Assembly: GCF_011065895.1 (NCBI RefSeq)
Contig: NZ_JAALCR010000001.1
Span: forward strand, 372,001-436,000
Length of the DNA stretch: 64,000 nt
DNA from: Paludisphaera rhizosphaerae
GTDB lineage: Bacteria; Planctomycetota; Planctomycetia; Isosphaerales; Isosphaeraceae
Direction: 5' to 3'
In this document: positions 1 through 6,741 of the stretch, in pieces
Layout of the letters: each line of letters begins with the position of its first letter
Position numbering within the stretch: the first letter of the stretch is position 1
Notes under the pieces: generated by a model
Database searches by the model: none
What the model saw: only the letters and a program-made list of their open reading frames with translations
What the model was told of the DNA's origin: nothing
Made by a program: the position numbers and the translations under genes

Positions 1-2151
1 GCCTATCACGCCCGGCAGGCCGTTGCGTTCCGGTCGCTGGGCTTCGAGCTGGAGCGGGTCTGCGATCGATACTTCGACGTCGCGGGCGTGCCCCAGCCCC
101 TGAAAAACCTCTTCAGCCGCCGCACCGACCTGATCGAGACGACCGCGACCGCCCGCGGCGTCACGGACCCGGACCGCAAGGCCGGGCTGGGCCGGAAGAC
201 GCGGGAGAAGAAGGCCAAGAACCTGACGATGGACCAGCTGCATGCCGTCTGGCTGGCCCGCCCGACGCCGAAGGACCTGGCGCAGCTGGAGGCGGTGGCC
301 CGCGCGGCGGAGGTGCGGCGGCTGGAAGGGCCGGCGATCGAGCTGGACGGGCCGCACGCGGAGGAGTCCGTGGCGCACGCGCTCGATCACCTGCTGGAGC
401 GTCGTTCCGTCGTCCGCGAGATCGACGTGCTGGCCGAGGCCCTGCGCCACGGGCTGGGGTATGTCACGCCCTCCGGCGTGCGCGACGCGTTCGAGGCCCG
501 TCCCGACTTGCTGCGCAAGGAGATCGACGGCGAGGCGATGGTCACCACGCGGGCGGCGCTGGCGGAGGAACGCGCCGTGATCGCCTTCGCCCGCGACGGC
601 CGGGCCACGCTCCGCCCCCTGGGCGACGGCGACCGGGAAACCCTCGATCGGGACCTGGACGACGGCCAACGCGCGGCGGTCCTGCACGTCCTGCGCTCGG
701 CGGACCGGGCGACCGTGATCGCGGGCAAGGCCGGATCGGGCAAGACGCGCACGCTCAAGGAGATCGCCGCGGCGGTGGCGGAATCCGGCTCCGCCCTGGT
801 CCCGCTCGCGCCCACCGGCGAATCGGCGCACGTCCTGGGCGAGGACTTCCCCGAGGCCCGGACGCTGCAGGGCTTCCTGCTCGACGAGCGGGCGCAGGCC
901 GAGGCGGCGGGCAAGGTCTGGATGCTCGACGAGGCGGGCATGGTCGGCATGCCGCTGATGCGCAAATTCTTCGACGCGGCGGACCGGACCGGCTCGCGCG
1001 TCCTGCTGGTCGGGGACTCCGCGCAGCACGCGCCGGTGGAGCGCGGCTCGCCGCTCAAGGTGCTGGCGGATTACGCGGGCGTGAAGGCGGCCGAGATCAG
1101 GACCATCAAGCGGCAGCAGACGGCGGAGTATCGCGAGGCGGCCCAGATGCTGGCGGAGGGGAAGGTCGGCGCGGCGTTCGACGCGCTGGATTCTCTCGGC
1201 TGGGTCCACGAGCTGGACGCGAACTCCCGGCACGCGACGCTCGCGGCCGATTACGCCGACGCCACCGCGCCGGGCAAGCTCAAGTCCGCCGACGCCCTGG
1301 TGATCGCGCCGACGCACGCCGAGGGCGAGGCGCTGACGGAATCCATCCGCGCCGAGCTTCACGGGCGCGGGCGGCTGGGCGAGTCCCGCGAATTCGTCCG
1401 GCTCAAGCCCCTGCACATGACCGAGGCCCAGCGGCGGGACGCGCGCAATTACAAGCCCGGCCTGGTCGCGCAGTTCCACCAGCACGGCAAGGGCTTCAAG
1501 GCGGGCGAACGCGTTCACGTCCTGGACATGACGGACGGACGCGTCCAGATTTCGGGGAAATCTGAGCATGACCTGCTCGGCCAGGCCCCCCGATTCGCCG
1601 TCTATCGGGAGGAGCGGATACAGGTCGCGCCCGGCGACCTCATCCGCCTGACCGCCCGGGGCAAGACGGAGGACGGGAAGCAGCTGACCAACGGGTCGAT
1701 GCACACGGTCGCGGGCTTCACCCCGTCCGGCGGCATCCGCCTGGCCGACGGCCGCAGCCTGGCGAAGGACTTCGGCCACTTCGCGCACGGCTACGTGCTC
1801 ACCAGCCACGCCAGCCAGTCGAAGACGGTGCAGCGCGCCTTCGTCGCCATCGGTCCCGAGTCCTACGGCGCGGCCTCGAAGCGGGAATTCTACGTGGACG
1901 CGACCCGCGCCCGCCGGCGCGTGGACGTGTACGCGGAGGACAAGGAGGCGCTGCGCGGGCGGCTGGAGAAGGACGCGCCTCGGCCCGCCGCGTCGGAGAT
2001 GGCCCCGACCGCGCGCGAGGCGAGGGCGAAGGAGCTGGCCGAACGCGCCCGGCGGCTCCGGCTGCGGGCGGTCCGGCGGCGGCGCGAATCGGAACGGCTT
2101 GACATTCGTCGCGTCCGGGAGGAAGAACGCCAGAGGGGGTATGCGCAATGA
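1..2151 (+). CDS. MobF-type conjugative relaxase-helicase (TrwC/TraI-like), 5' truncated by window edge
   Basis: The reading frame is open from base 1, so the N-terminal relaxase domain lies mostly outside. The visible part is the superfamily I helicase half. A Walker A motif GKAGSGKT lies near nt 724-747, a Walker B-like WMLDEAGM at 919-942, a LLVGDSAQHAP motif at about 1003-1035 and the late motif TSHASQSKT near 1800-1826. In MobF proteins the relaxase nicks oriT and the helicase unwinds the transferred strand at the coupling protein. The C-terminal 60 residues are Arg/Glu-rich, probably coiled coil. The stop overlaps the next start (ATGA), indicating translational coupling. Its presence marks the region as a conjugative or mobilizable element. 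Confidence 0.9.
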   Translation, partial: AYHARQAVAFRSLGFELERVCDRYFDVAGVPQPLKNLFSRRTDLIETTATARGVTDPDRKAGLGRKTREKKAKNLTMDQLHAVWLARPTPKDLAQLEAVARAAEVRRLEGPAIELDGPHAEESVAHALDHLLERRSVVREIDVLAEALRHGLGYVTPSGVRDAFEARPDLLRKEIDGEAMVTTRAALAEERAVIAFARDGRATLRPLGDGDRETLDRDLDDGQRAAVLHVLRSADRATVIAGKAGSGKTRTLKEIAAAVAESGSALVPLAPTGESAHVLGEDFPEARTLQGFLLDERAQAEAAGKVWMLDEAGMVGMPLMRKFFDAADRTGSRVLLVGDSAQHAPVERGSPLKVLADYAGVKAAEIRTIKRQQTAEYREAAQMLAEGKVGAAFDALDSLGWVHELDANSRHATLAADYADATAPGKLKSADALVIAPTHAEGEALTESIRAELHGRGRLGESREFVRLKPLHMTEAQRRDARNYKPGLVAQFHQHGKGFKAGERVHVLDMTDGRVQISGKSEHDLLGQAPRFAVYREERIQVAPGDLIRLTARGKTEDGKQLTNGSMHTVAGFTPSGGIRLADGRSLAKDFGHFAHGYVLTSHASQSKTVQRAFVAIGPESYGAASKREFYVDATRARRRVDVYAEDKEALRGRLEKDAPRPAASEMAPTAREARAKELAERARRLRLRAVRRRRESERLDIRRVREEERQRGYAQ

Positions 2152-2558
2152 GCACCGAGGAACTGGAGCGGCGGAAGTCGCACATGCCGCGCGGGCGGGC
2201 GGAGCAGGACGACGGGCCGGAAATCGAACGACACCAGTCGCACGGCTTCGACCGTTCCGTGCGCCCGGCGATCGAAGACGTCGAGTATCGCCTGCTCTCC
2301 GGCGGCTGGCCGGCGGAGGAATACGGCTACATCCATTCGAAGGAATGGCACCCCGAGACCGGCTCGTTCGCGGTCAGGTACACCAGCGGCCGGACGATCC
2401 TCGTCACCGGCCGCAACCTCCGCCCCATCTATGAGCGACTCCGCCGCAAGCGTATCGATTTCCTGCAGGAACAGGGCGAAGGCTCCGCCGACGACCTGGC
2501 GGCGGCCGAGGGCGAGCCGGTCATCTATCGGATTCAGGTGATGGACCCGCAAGCCTAG
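2148..2558 (+). CDS. Hypothetical protein coupled to the relaxase
   Basis: A 136-residue acidic protein whose ATG overlaps the relaxase stop (ATGA), so the two are probably co-translated. The N-terminal 40 residues are polar and likely disordered. The middle (VEYRLLSGGWPAEEYGYIHS, then a stretch ending VTGRNLRPIYERLRRKRIDF) looks like a small folded domain with a basic helix. No known domain recognised. The position suggests an accessory role in DNA processing, which is inference only. Its 3' end overlaps the convergent HTH gene by about 38 bp. Confidence 0.7.
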   Translation: MSTEELERRKSHMPRGRAEQDDGPEIERHQSHGFDRSVRPAIEDVEYRLLSGGWPAEEYGYIHSKEWHPETGSFAVRYTSGRTILVTGRNLRPIYERLRRKRIDFLQEQGEGSADDLAAAEGEPVIYRIQVMDPQA

Positions 2559-2751
2559 CCGTCACATCGTCCAGCTGGCGCAGCAGGCTGAGCACGCCCC
2601 GGTTCATGGGCGCGCTCTTGCCCCAGGATTGGATAGTGCGGAGGGGGAAGCCGGTCCGCCGGGCCATTTCGCTCTCCCACCCCCAGCCGTCGGGCGACCT
2701 GCCGTACAGCCGCCGCCCGATGTCCTCGAATTCCTCGCGTTCAGAAGTCAT
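2521..2751 (-). CDS. Small helix-turn-helix DNA-binding protein (candidate regulator)
   Basis: A 76-residue protein starting at the ATG that overlaps the stop of the upstream gene (ATGA). Residues about 22-45 (WESEMARRTGFPLRTIQSWG) read as a Cro/XRE-like helix-turn-helix, followed by a leucine-rich helix. It is the second gene of a two-gene operon driven by a promoter that carries palindromic operators at 3,011-3,064. Autoregulation by this protein is the simplest model but is inferred. An in-frame ATG further upstream would overlap the neighbour heavily and lacks support. Confidence 0.65.
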   Translation of the reverse strand: MTSEREEFEDIGRRLYGRSPDGWGWESEMARRTGFPLRTIQSWGKSAPMNRGVLSLLRQLDDVTARLAGPSPESDR

Positions 2752-2963
2752 GCGGCGCATTCGCCTTCGCTGAATGCGCGATCGCACATCGTGGTGAGCT
2801 TCATATTCAATTCGTAAGCGTAGTTGATGAAGCCCATCGGATGCGTGCGGTCGTTGCTCCAATCTTCGTTGGCATGGGCCAACAGGCGTTCCAGTTTGGT
2901 TTTGATTTCGGCGACATATGCGGCGTGGCGTTCGGCAGCTTTTTGGTCCTGGAGGGTGCTCAT
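2748..2963 (-). CDS. Small hypothetical protein, first gene of the HTH operon
   Basis: A 71-residue protein, start chosen at the second of two adjacent ATGs, 8 bases after an AGGA ribosome site (the first ATG at 2,966 is the alternative). It contains a charged helix (KLERLLAHANEDW) and three Cys/His/Met-rich C-terminal positions. No known family recognised. It is translationally coupled to the HTH gene downstream, so it may be a partner, antitoxin-like protein or co-regulator; none of these is shown by sequence. Confidence 0.6.
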   Translation of the reverse strand: MSTLQDQKAAERHAAYVAEIKTKLERLLAHANEDWSNDRTHPMGFINYAYELNMKLTTMCDRAFSEGECAA

Positions 2964-3008
2964 CATCTCTATCCTTTTCGCGGGGGCTTTATCGCCCCTC
3001 ATGAAGAC

Positions 3009-3037
3009 AACTTACGCAATCTTTGCGTAAGTGTCAA
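3009..3037 (-). promoter_or_regulatory. Sigma70-type promoter of the HTH operon
   Basis: On the minus strand TTGACA (3,037-3,032) is followed after 17 bases by TAAGTT (3,014-3,009), then about 46 bases later by the start of the first gene. The spacer is entirely filled by the palindrome at 3,011-3,031, so a repressor bound there would block RNA polymerase. Confidence 0.65.
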
Positions 3038-3064
3038 CGAATAATTACGCATTGATTGCATAAT
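3011..3064. promoter_or_regulatory. Two palindromic operators, centres 33 bp apart
   Basis: Site 1 (3,011-3,031) has perfect 9-bp arms CTTACGCAA / TTGCGTAAG around 3 bases. Site 2 (3,044-3,064) has 8-bp arms ATTACGCA / TGCATAAT with one mismatch. The shared half-site is TTACGCA. The 33-bp centre spacing is about three helical turns, which places two dimers on the same DNA face. Site 1 overlaps the promoter. Confidence 0.7.
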
Positions 3065-3067
3065 TTT

Positions 3068-3313
3068 TCATCCGGCGATCGGCCTCCAGACCATCAACTC
3101 TTCCCCGCAGTCAGGGCAGGCGTAAGGGACCTGGCGATATTCCACGCCCTCCCGATGCACGACGGCCGCGCCGAAGTCGTGGCCGCGCACCCGGCATGGC
3201 GGCAGCGCTTGCAGTTCCTCGATCGCCTCCGCGACGCGGATCAGCAGCCGCGCGAGATCCTCGCGCGGCCCAGGCTCGTCGCGGCCCAGGAATCGGCCGA
3301 TGCGGTTTTCCAA
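3068..3313 (-). CDS. Small protein with C-terminal zinc-ribbon-like CxxC
   Basis: About 81 residues from a TTG at 3,313 preceded by a G-rich run; a TTG at 3,340 is also possible but lies inside a palindrome and would leave no ribosome site. Visible features are an acidic/Leu helix in the middle and CPDCGEELMVW near the C-terminus, a possible half of a zinc ribbon, with one more Cys and a His upstream (PPCRVRGH). Function unknown. It ends just before the operator pair of the HTH operon. The start is uncertain. Confidence 0.5.
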   Translation of the reverse strand: MENRIGRFLGRDEPGPREDLARLLIRVAEAIEELQALPPCRVRGHDFGAAVVHREGVEYRQVPYACPDCGEELMVWRPIAG

Positions 3314-3330
3314 GGCTCGCCCCCCCCAAG

Positions 3331-3383
3331 ATGGATACAAACTTGAAAGTTTGTATCCATTCGCCTCCCGGATGTATACAAAC
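3331..3383. repeat. 30-bp perfect palindrome plus a third half-site
   Basis: Positions 3,331-3,360 form a perfect inverted repeat with 14-bp arms (half-site TGGATACAAAC) around 2 bases. A related half-site, ATGTATACAAAC, follows at 3,372-3,383. The block sits between the DUF932 gene and the small CxxC gene. It could be an operator for the latter, an iteron-type set, or a hairpin in the DUF932 transcript; three half-sites favour a protein-binding site. Confidence 0.65.
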
Positions 3384-3412
3384 CGGCGGGCCCTCCGTGG
3401 CCCGGCGGATCG

Positions 3413-4213
3413 TCAGGCCAGCTTGGCCATTTCCTCGGTCAAGCGCCAGAGCGCCCGGTTGGTGCGGATATCCTCCGCCACGCCCTTGATCGGCCGGGTG
3501 GTCACGCGCCGCCCGGTGCTCGCCCGGCCCCGCAACCCGCCCTGCACGAGATTCTCCTGCAGGACGTTCGCCGTCGTCCAGAGGTCGCGGTTCCCCTCGG
3601 CGTCGGTGTAATCCTCGTTGCGGCGTGCGGTGAGCAGGAACGCGGGCTTGATCGCGTCGTTGGGGCGGATTTCGTGGGCGGCGGACGCCATCGCCAGCTG
3701 CTGCGGGCGGGTGAGGCTGATCCCCTTCCATCCCTCGATCGCGGCCATGCTCCGCGGGGCCTGGTCGATCACCTGATACGTCGCGTCGATCACGCGCTCG
3801 CGGAAGTCGGCCCCGCCCGAATGGCGGATGCTGATCGAGCCGAAGTCGGCGGACTGGACGGTGAGGCCGTTCGAGCACACCAGCCGGAAGACGCCCGCCA
3901 TGAACTGATAGGCGGCGGTGCCGTCGTGGCTGTTGGTGAGCACAAGCTCGGGAAGTTCCTGCCCGACGGCCAGCGGGCCGATGTGGTCGTCGTGGCGGAA
4001 GCGGATGAGGTGGCGGGTGAAATCGCCCTTGCCGGGGATGCGAGTGCGGCCCTGCAGGGCCCGCACGGGGCGGAATCCCTGCTCGCCCAGCATGTCCACC
4101 ACGTCGATGGTGGGGACCATGCGGTAGCGCCCGCTCATCCGCTCCCAGGGGGAGGCGGCGAAGACGGAGGGGGCGGAGGCCTGGAGCTGTTCGCGGCTGA
4201 GGATTGCGACCAT
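3413..4213 (-). CDS. DUF932 domain-containing protein
   Basis: 266 residues from an ATG preceded by AGGAG. The sequence matches the phage/plasmid DUF932 family: a conserved N-terminal GRYRMVPTIDVVDMLGEQGF, then LIRFRHDD, ELVLTNSHDGTAAYQFMAGVFRLVCSNGL, and a C-terminal WTTANVLQENLVQGG followed by a basic segment. These proteins are common on plasmids, phages and integrative elements; their biochemical role is not established. A longer in-frame start at 4,270 exists but lacks a ribosome site. Confidence 0.85.
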   Translation of the reverse strand: MVAILSREQLQASAPSVFAASPWERMSGRYRMVPTIDVVDMLGEQGFRPVRALQGRTRIPGKGDFTRHLIRFRHDDHIGPLAVGQELPELVLTNSHDGTAAYQFMAGVFRLVCSNGLTVQSADFGSISIRHSGGADFRERVIDATYQVIDQAPRSMAAIEGWKGISLTRPQQLAMASAAHEIRPNDAIKPAFLLTARRNEDYTDAEGNRDLWTTANVLQENLVQGGLRGRASTGRRVTTRPIKGVAEDIRTNRALWRLTEEMAKLA

Positions 4214-4306
4214 CGGGAGCGTCTCCTGTCCTGAAGGAATAGGCCGGACTGCCGTGAATGCGGCGGGCATTCACCCGGCAGCCGGGGCGGAGGACGCCGG
4301 ATCGTG

Positions 4307-4312
4307 TAGAAT
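4307..4312 (+). promoter_or_regulatory. Candidate -10 (TAGAAT) upstream of 4,409 gene
   Basis: TAGAAT is preceded by TG but no convincing -35 is visible 17 bases upstream. It lies in the divergent gap between the DUF932 gene and the gene at 4,409. Confidence 0.3.
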
Positions 4313-4408
4313 GGGCGGCGAAGTCAGGGGAGGAGCGGCGGCTGCACAAGCGCAGCGCGGAAGCTGGCGCGTCGCGACCTTGACGAGGCGGCGGCCCGGG
4401 GGCTCGAC

Positions 4409-4708
4409 ATGACGGCTCCAGTCATCGATGAGGCGGCTTGCGCCCTGCTCGCGGACGCGGGCCTGCTGCGGCCCGACGGGGAGGGCTGGCGGGCTGCCGA
4501 CGCCTTGCTCGCGGCCTGCAACCGCTCGCCCGACATGGCCCGGCTGCTCCCCGCGCTGGAGGAGCTGGCCCTGGTCGTCGCGGGCGGGGAGATTCGAAGG
4601 CTGATCGAAGTCGCGACGCGGCTGCGCGCGAGCGGCGTCACGCTGGAGGGATTTCACCGCCTGGTGGAGCGGCTTGAGGAGGCGGCGGGGTCTCGGCTCC
4701 GGGCCTGA
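4409..4708 (+). CDS. Hypothetical helical protein
   Basis: A 99-residue, Ala/Leu-rich, mostly helical protein with high GC third positions. No recognised domain. It is the only plus-strand gene between 2.6 and 8.7 kb. Its 3' end overlaps a convergent small minus-strand gene by 71 bp, so one of the two may not be real. The ribosome site before the ATG is weak (GGGGG). Confidence 0.5.
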   Translation: MTAPVIDEAACALLADAGLLRPDGEGWRAADALLAACNRSPDMARLLPALEELALVVAGGEIRRLIEVATRLRASGVTLEGFHRLVERLEEAAGSRLRA

Positions 4709-4802
4709 TCCCCATCGCGGCCATGATCGCGCGGGCCTGGAACAGGACCTTGACCTTCGCCAGGTCGTCGAGCAATTTCTGCGAGCCGCGGCCGTTCGTC
4801 AC
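4638..4802 (-). CDS. 54-residue hypothetical protein, stop-start coupled
   Basis: A GTG at 4,802 overlaps the stop of the gene upstream (GTGA). The protein begins with a plausible helix (SQKLLDDLAKVKVLFQARAI) and ends in a Pro/Gly-rich tail. The overlap is the main support; the length is small and the C-terminus overlaps the opposing gene at 4,409-4,708. Confidence 0.45.
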   Translation of the reverse strand: MTNGRGSQKLLDDLAKVKVLFQARAIMAAMGIRPGAETPPPPQAAPPGGEIPPA

Positions 4803-5263
4803 CAGCCGCCCCGCGCCTTGCTATCACGGCGTTCGCCGGCGATCTCCCCCGCCAGCCGCTGCACGGCGGTGCGGCCCTCGGGCGTGCCCGGCGCGGTCCA
4901 GGCCTTGACTCGCTCGGCGTAGCGCACGCCCTCCGCCTGCATCGCGTCCTTCTCGTCGCGGCTGGGGGGCTGGTCGTCGGCGAAGGCGATGCCCGCGGCG
5001 GAGTGGTCCTTCGCCTCCAGCACGCGGACGCCTTCCTGCGGGTAGCTGGCGATCGGCTTGAAGCGGTCGGCCCATTTCGGCGAGGACGGCCCCGGCTCCT
5101 GCACGGTCGGCTCGGGCTGGGGCGCGGCGGCGTCCGCGCGGTGCTCGTCCAGCATGACGGCGGCCTGGGCGTCGCTCAGGCCTTCCATCGCGGTCGCGGC
5201 CGCGTCGCCCGCCGTCGTGACGGTCGCGGGGAAATCGGGGTGGTGTCTCTTCTTGCGCGGCAT
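4799..5263 (-). CDS. Hypothetical acidic protein
   Basis: 154 residues beginning MPRKKRHH, with a very good ribosome site (AAGGAGG, 6-7 bases before ATG). The N-terminal half is Ala/Asp/Pro-rich and probably disordered. A short segment WADRFKPIASYPQEGVRVLE may fold. The C-terminal third carries helical charged sequence. No known domain. It lies directly downstream of the tRNA-like gene on the same strand. Confidence 0.65.
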   Translation of the reverse strand: MPRKKRHHPDFPATVTTAGDAAATAMEGLSDAQAAVMLDEHRADAAAPQPEPTVQEPGPSSPKWADRFKPIASYPQEGVRVLEAKDHSAAGIAFADDQPPSRDEKDAMQAEGVRYAERVKAWTAPGTPEGRTAVQRLAGEIAGERRDSKARGGW

Positions 5264-5282
5264 GTCGCCTCCTTGCGATGTT

Positions 5283-5356
5283 TGGAGCGAGAGGTCGGAG
5301 TCGAACCGCCCGTCTTCGGCTTATTGGGCCGCTGCTCTGCCTTTGAGCTACCTCGC
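5283..5356 (-). tRNA. Degenerate tRNA-like gene, predicted anticodon AAU (Ile)
   Basis: The minus strand folds as a cloverleaf: acceptor GCGAGG pairs with CTCTCGC near the 3' end, the D arm is GCTC-AAAGGCA-GAGC, the anticodon arm is GCGGC-CCAATAA-GCCGA, the variable loop has 5 bases, the T loop is TTCGACT, and TCCA follows the acceptor, so CCA is encoded. Odd points are one missing base between acceptor and D stem, C instead of U at position 33, mismatches at 27-43 and 50-64, and an AAU anticodon that bacteria rarely use. It may be a decaying tRNA, a tRNA mimic or a specialised RNA of the element. Confidence 0.55.
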
Positions 5357-5407
5357 GTTCGTTGGTGCGGCGGGCCGGACGCTACCCCGACTGTGGTCTT
5401 TCCCTAG

Positions 5408-5572
5408 TCAGCGGATCTGGTCCGCACCATCCAGAAATCGGTTTACATCTGGCTTACCGTGCCGGAACCCATCCTTACCCGCTGCATCGCCCGGCAATTG
5501 GGACCAGATTTCGCGAGTCGCCTGCAGCGTGTCTGCTTTCCACGCCTCCGCCGCAAGCCACCCATAGCGCAA
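5408..5572 (-). CDS. Possible small protein with non-canonical start
   Basis: The frame reads RYGWLAAEAWKADTLQATRE and ends DVNRFLDGADQIR, which looks like real protein (Trp, Tyr and charged residues, amphipathic helix). A TTG at 5,572 gives 54 residues. Four codons upstream an ATC (5,584) sits 6 bases after a perfect GGAGG site (5,595-5,591), so initiation at a rare ATC codon is a possibility. It follows the gene at 5,586 with almost no gap. Confidence 0.4.
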   Translation of the reverse strand: MRYGWLAAEAWKADTLQATREIWSQLPGDAAGKDGFRHGKPDVNRFLDGADQIR

Positions 5573-5585
5573 CCGCGCGGCGATG

Positions 5586-5765
5586 TCAAACCTCCGGTTC
5601 GAGGCCGCGCTTGTCCCGCTCGAAATAGCGGTAGGCCCGCTCGCGCGTGCCCTCGACGCTGGGCGCGACCCCGCCCTCCGCCGCCGATTGATGCGCGTAG
5701 GCCCAGAAGGCCAGGACGTGGAAACGGTCGGACCAGAAGTCTTCGTCGATCTCGTGATTCGGCAT
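5586..5765 (-). CDS. 59-residue hypothetical protein
   Basis: Starts MPNHEIDEDFW with GGGA upstream. It is aromatic and acidic at the N-terminus (FWSDRFHVLAFWAYAHQ) and basic near the C-terminus. No known family. It belongs to a run of tiny minus-strand genes from 8,134 down to 5,408 that looks like one transcript. Confidence 0.55.
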   Translation of the reverse strand: MPNHEIDEDFWSDRFHVLAFWAYAHQSAAEGGVAPSVEGTRERAYRYFERDKRGLEPEV

Positions 5766-5812
5766 ATCGATATCCCAAAAGTTGGGGCGGGCCGCAGCCC
5801 GCCCGAGTTGAA

Positions 5813-6190
5813 TCATGCGGCCCTGGCCTTGGCGATGGCCGCGAGGGCCTTGGCCCGCGCCTCCGCTTCGCCTTCGGTCAGGGTGATGCCGTGCTTCAGG
5901 TCCTGATCGACCGTCTGTTCCAGCAGGTAATCCAGGGCTTCGAGCAGGCTGGCGGCGGCATCGAGCATCCGGCCGGGCTCGAAGTCGATCGCCCTGGTGT
6001 AGATGAACAGGTCGTCGCCGGGGACGTCGACGAGCGCGCCGAAGTCCGAACCGTCGCATTCGTGGATGTCTTGCGCCTCGTCGAGGGTCAGCTTGGACGC
6101 CGCTTCGGCGGCGGCCTCGTGGCTCTCCGCCTCGATTCCGGGATAGTACAGACGCAGTTCGCGGAAGATGTGGACGTTGTATTTGGTCAT
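5813..6190 (-). CDS. Hypothetical protein, MTKYNV family member 1
   Basis: 125 residues. The ATG at 6,190 was preferred to one at 6,196 because GAAAGGGG then sits 8 bases upstream. The N-terminus MTKYNVHIFRELRLYYPGIE resembles MRKYNLN of the next gene upstream. Residues 20-60 contain a helix and an acidic strand (EAQDIHECDGSDFGALVDVPG); the C-terminal half is a long Ala/Glu helix. Similar short proteins occur on phages and plasmids, with no assigned role that I can name. Confidence 0.65.
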   Translation of the reverse strand: MTKYNVHIFRELRLYYPGIEAESHEAAAEAASKLTLDEAQDIHECDGSDFGALVDVPGDDLFIYTRAIDFEPGRMLDAAASLLEALDYLLEQTVDQDLKHGITLTEGEAEARAKALAAIAKARAA

Positions 6191-6192
6191 GG

Positions 6193-6540
6193 TCATTCCC
6201 CTTTCAATCGTTCAATCAATGGCATGGCTATGATGTTCCACCAATCGGCATGCTCCAGCGCGATGCGCCGCAGCGCCTCGATATCCTGGGTGATCGCCGC
6301 GTTGTGGACCCATTTGCGAGAGCGTCCGGCTTCAAGGGCATTGAGAAGATCGGGAGCCGCCGCGAACAGTCGGGCGTTCGCCTCCGCCTCAAGCTCGGCT
6401 TCCACGCCGGATTCGTTCCAGCGTTCCACCTCCGCGATCTGATCGCCGCTGGCGTTCGTCACCGAGAACACGCTGTCGCAGTTGCCGGAAATCTCGTACG
6501 CCCAGGGGCTTTTCGAATGGTTGAGGTTGTATTTGCGCAT
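6193..6540 (-). CDS. Hypothetical protein, MRKYNL family member 2
   Basis: 115 residues, start chosen 8 bases after AAAGGAG. The N-terminal half (PWAYEISGNCDSVFSVTNAS) looks like beta strands; then ARLFAAAPDLLNALEA, a phrase common in small phage and plasmid proteins of unknown role, and a helical C-terminus. The last codons, Lys-Gly-Glu-stop, are the ribosome site of the next gene. The stop is 3 bases from the next ATG. Confidence 0.7.
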   Translation of the reverse strand: MRKYNLNHSKSPWAYEISGNCDSVFSVTNASGDQIAEVERWNESGVEAELEAEANARLFAAAPDLLNALEAGRSRKWVHNAAITQDIEALRRIALEHADWWNIIAMPLIERLKGE

Positions 6541-6542
6541 GG

Positions 6543-6713
6543 TCATTCTCCTTTCAGCGTGATGCGTTCTTCGATGCCGTTCGGCAGGACTTCTTCGATC
6601 CAGCCGGGGCGACAGAGCCAGATGTCTTCGTAGAGCAGATTCGCGCGGCTTTCGGCGTGTTCGCGGTCCGTCGCCTTGATGTCGACGTCGATGGATATGC
6701 GGTAGTGCTTCAT
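6543..6713 (-). CDS. 56-residue hypothetical protein
   Basis: Starts MKHYRISIDVDIKATDREHA with GGAG six bases upstream. A beta-alpha-beta pattern is plausible. The C-terminus ERITLKGE is encoded by the same AAAGGAGAATGA signal that starts the following gene, as in its neighbour. No known family. Confidence 0.65.
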   Translation of the reverse strand: MKHYRISIDVDIKATDREHAESRANLLYEDIWLCRPGWIEEVLPNGIEERITLKGE

Positions 6714-6741
6714 GGTTTTCTCCATAGGTTGATTGATTCGG

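Noticed and set aside
3056-3346. 96-codon plus-strand frame
   Set aside because: Opposite strand carries a protein with a CPDCGEE motif and a fitting regulatory layout; plus frame shows no motif.
5443-5778. 111-codon minus-strand frame rich in Arg
   Set aside because: It overlaps two better frames (5,586 and 5,408) in other phases.
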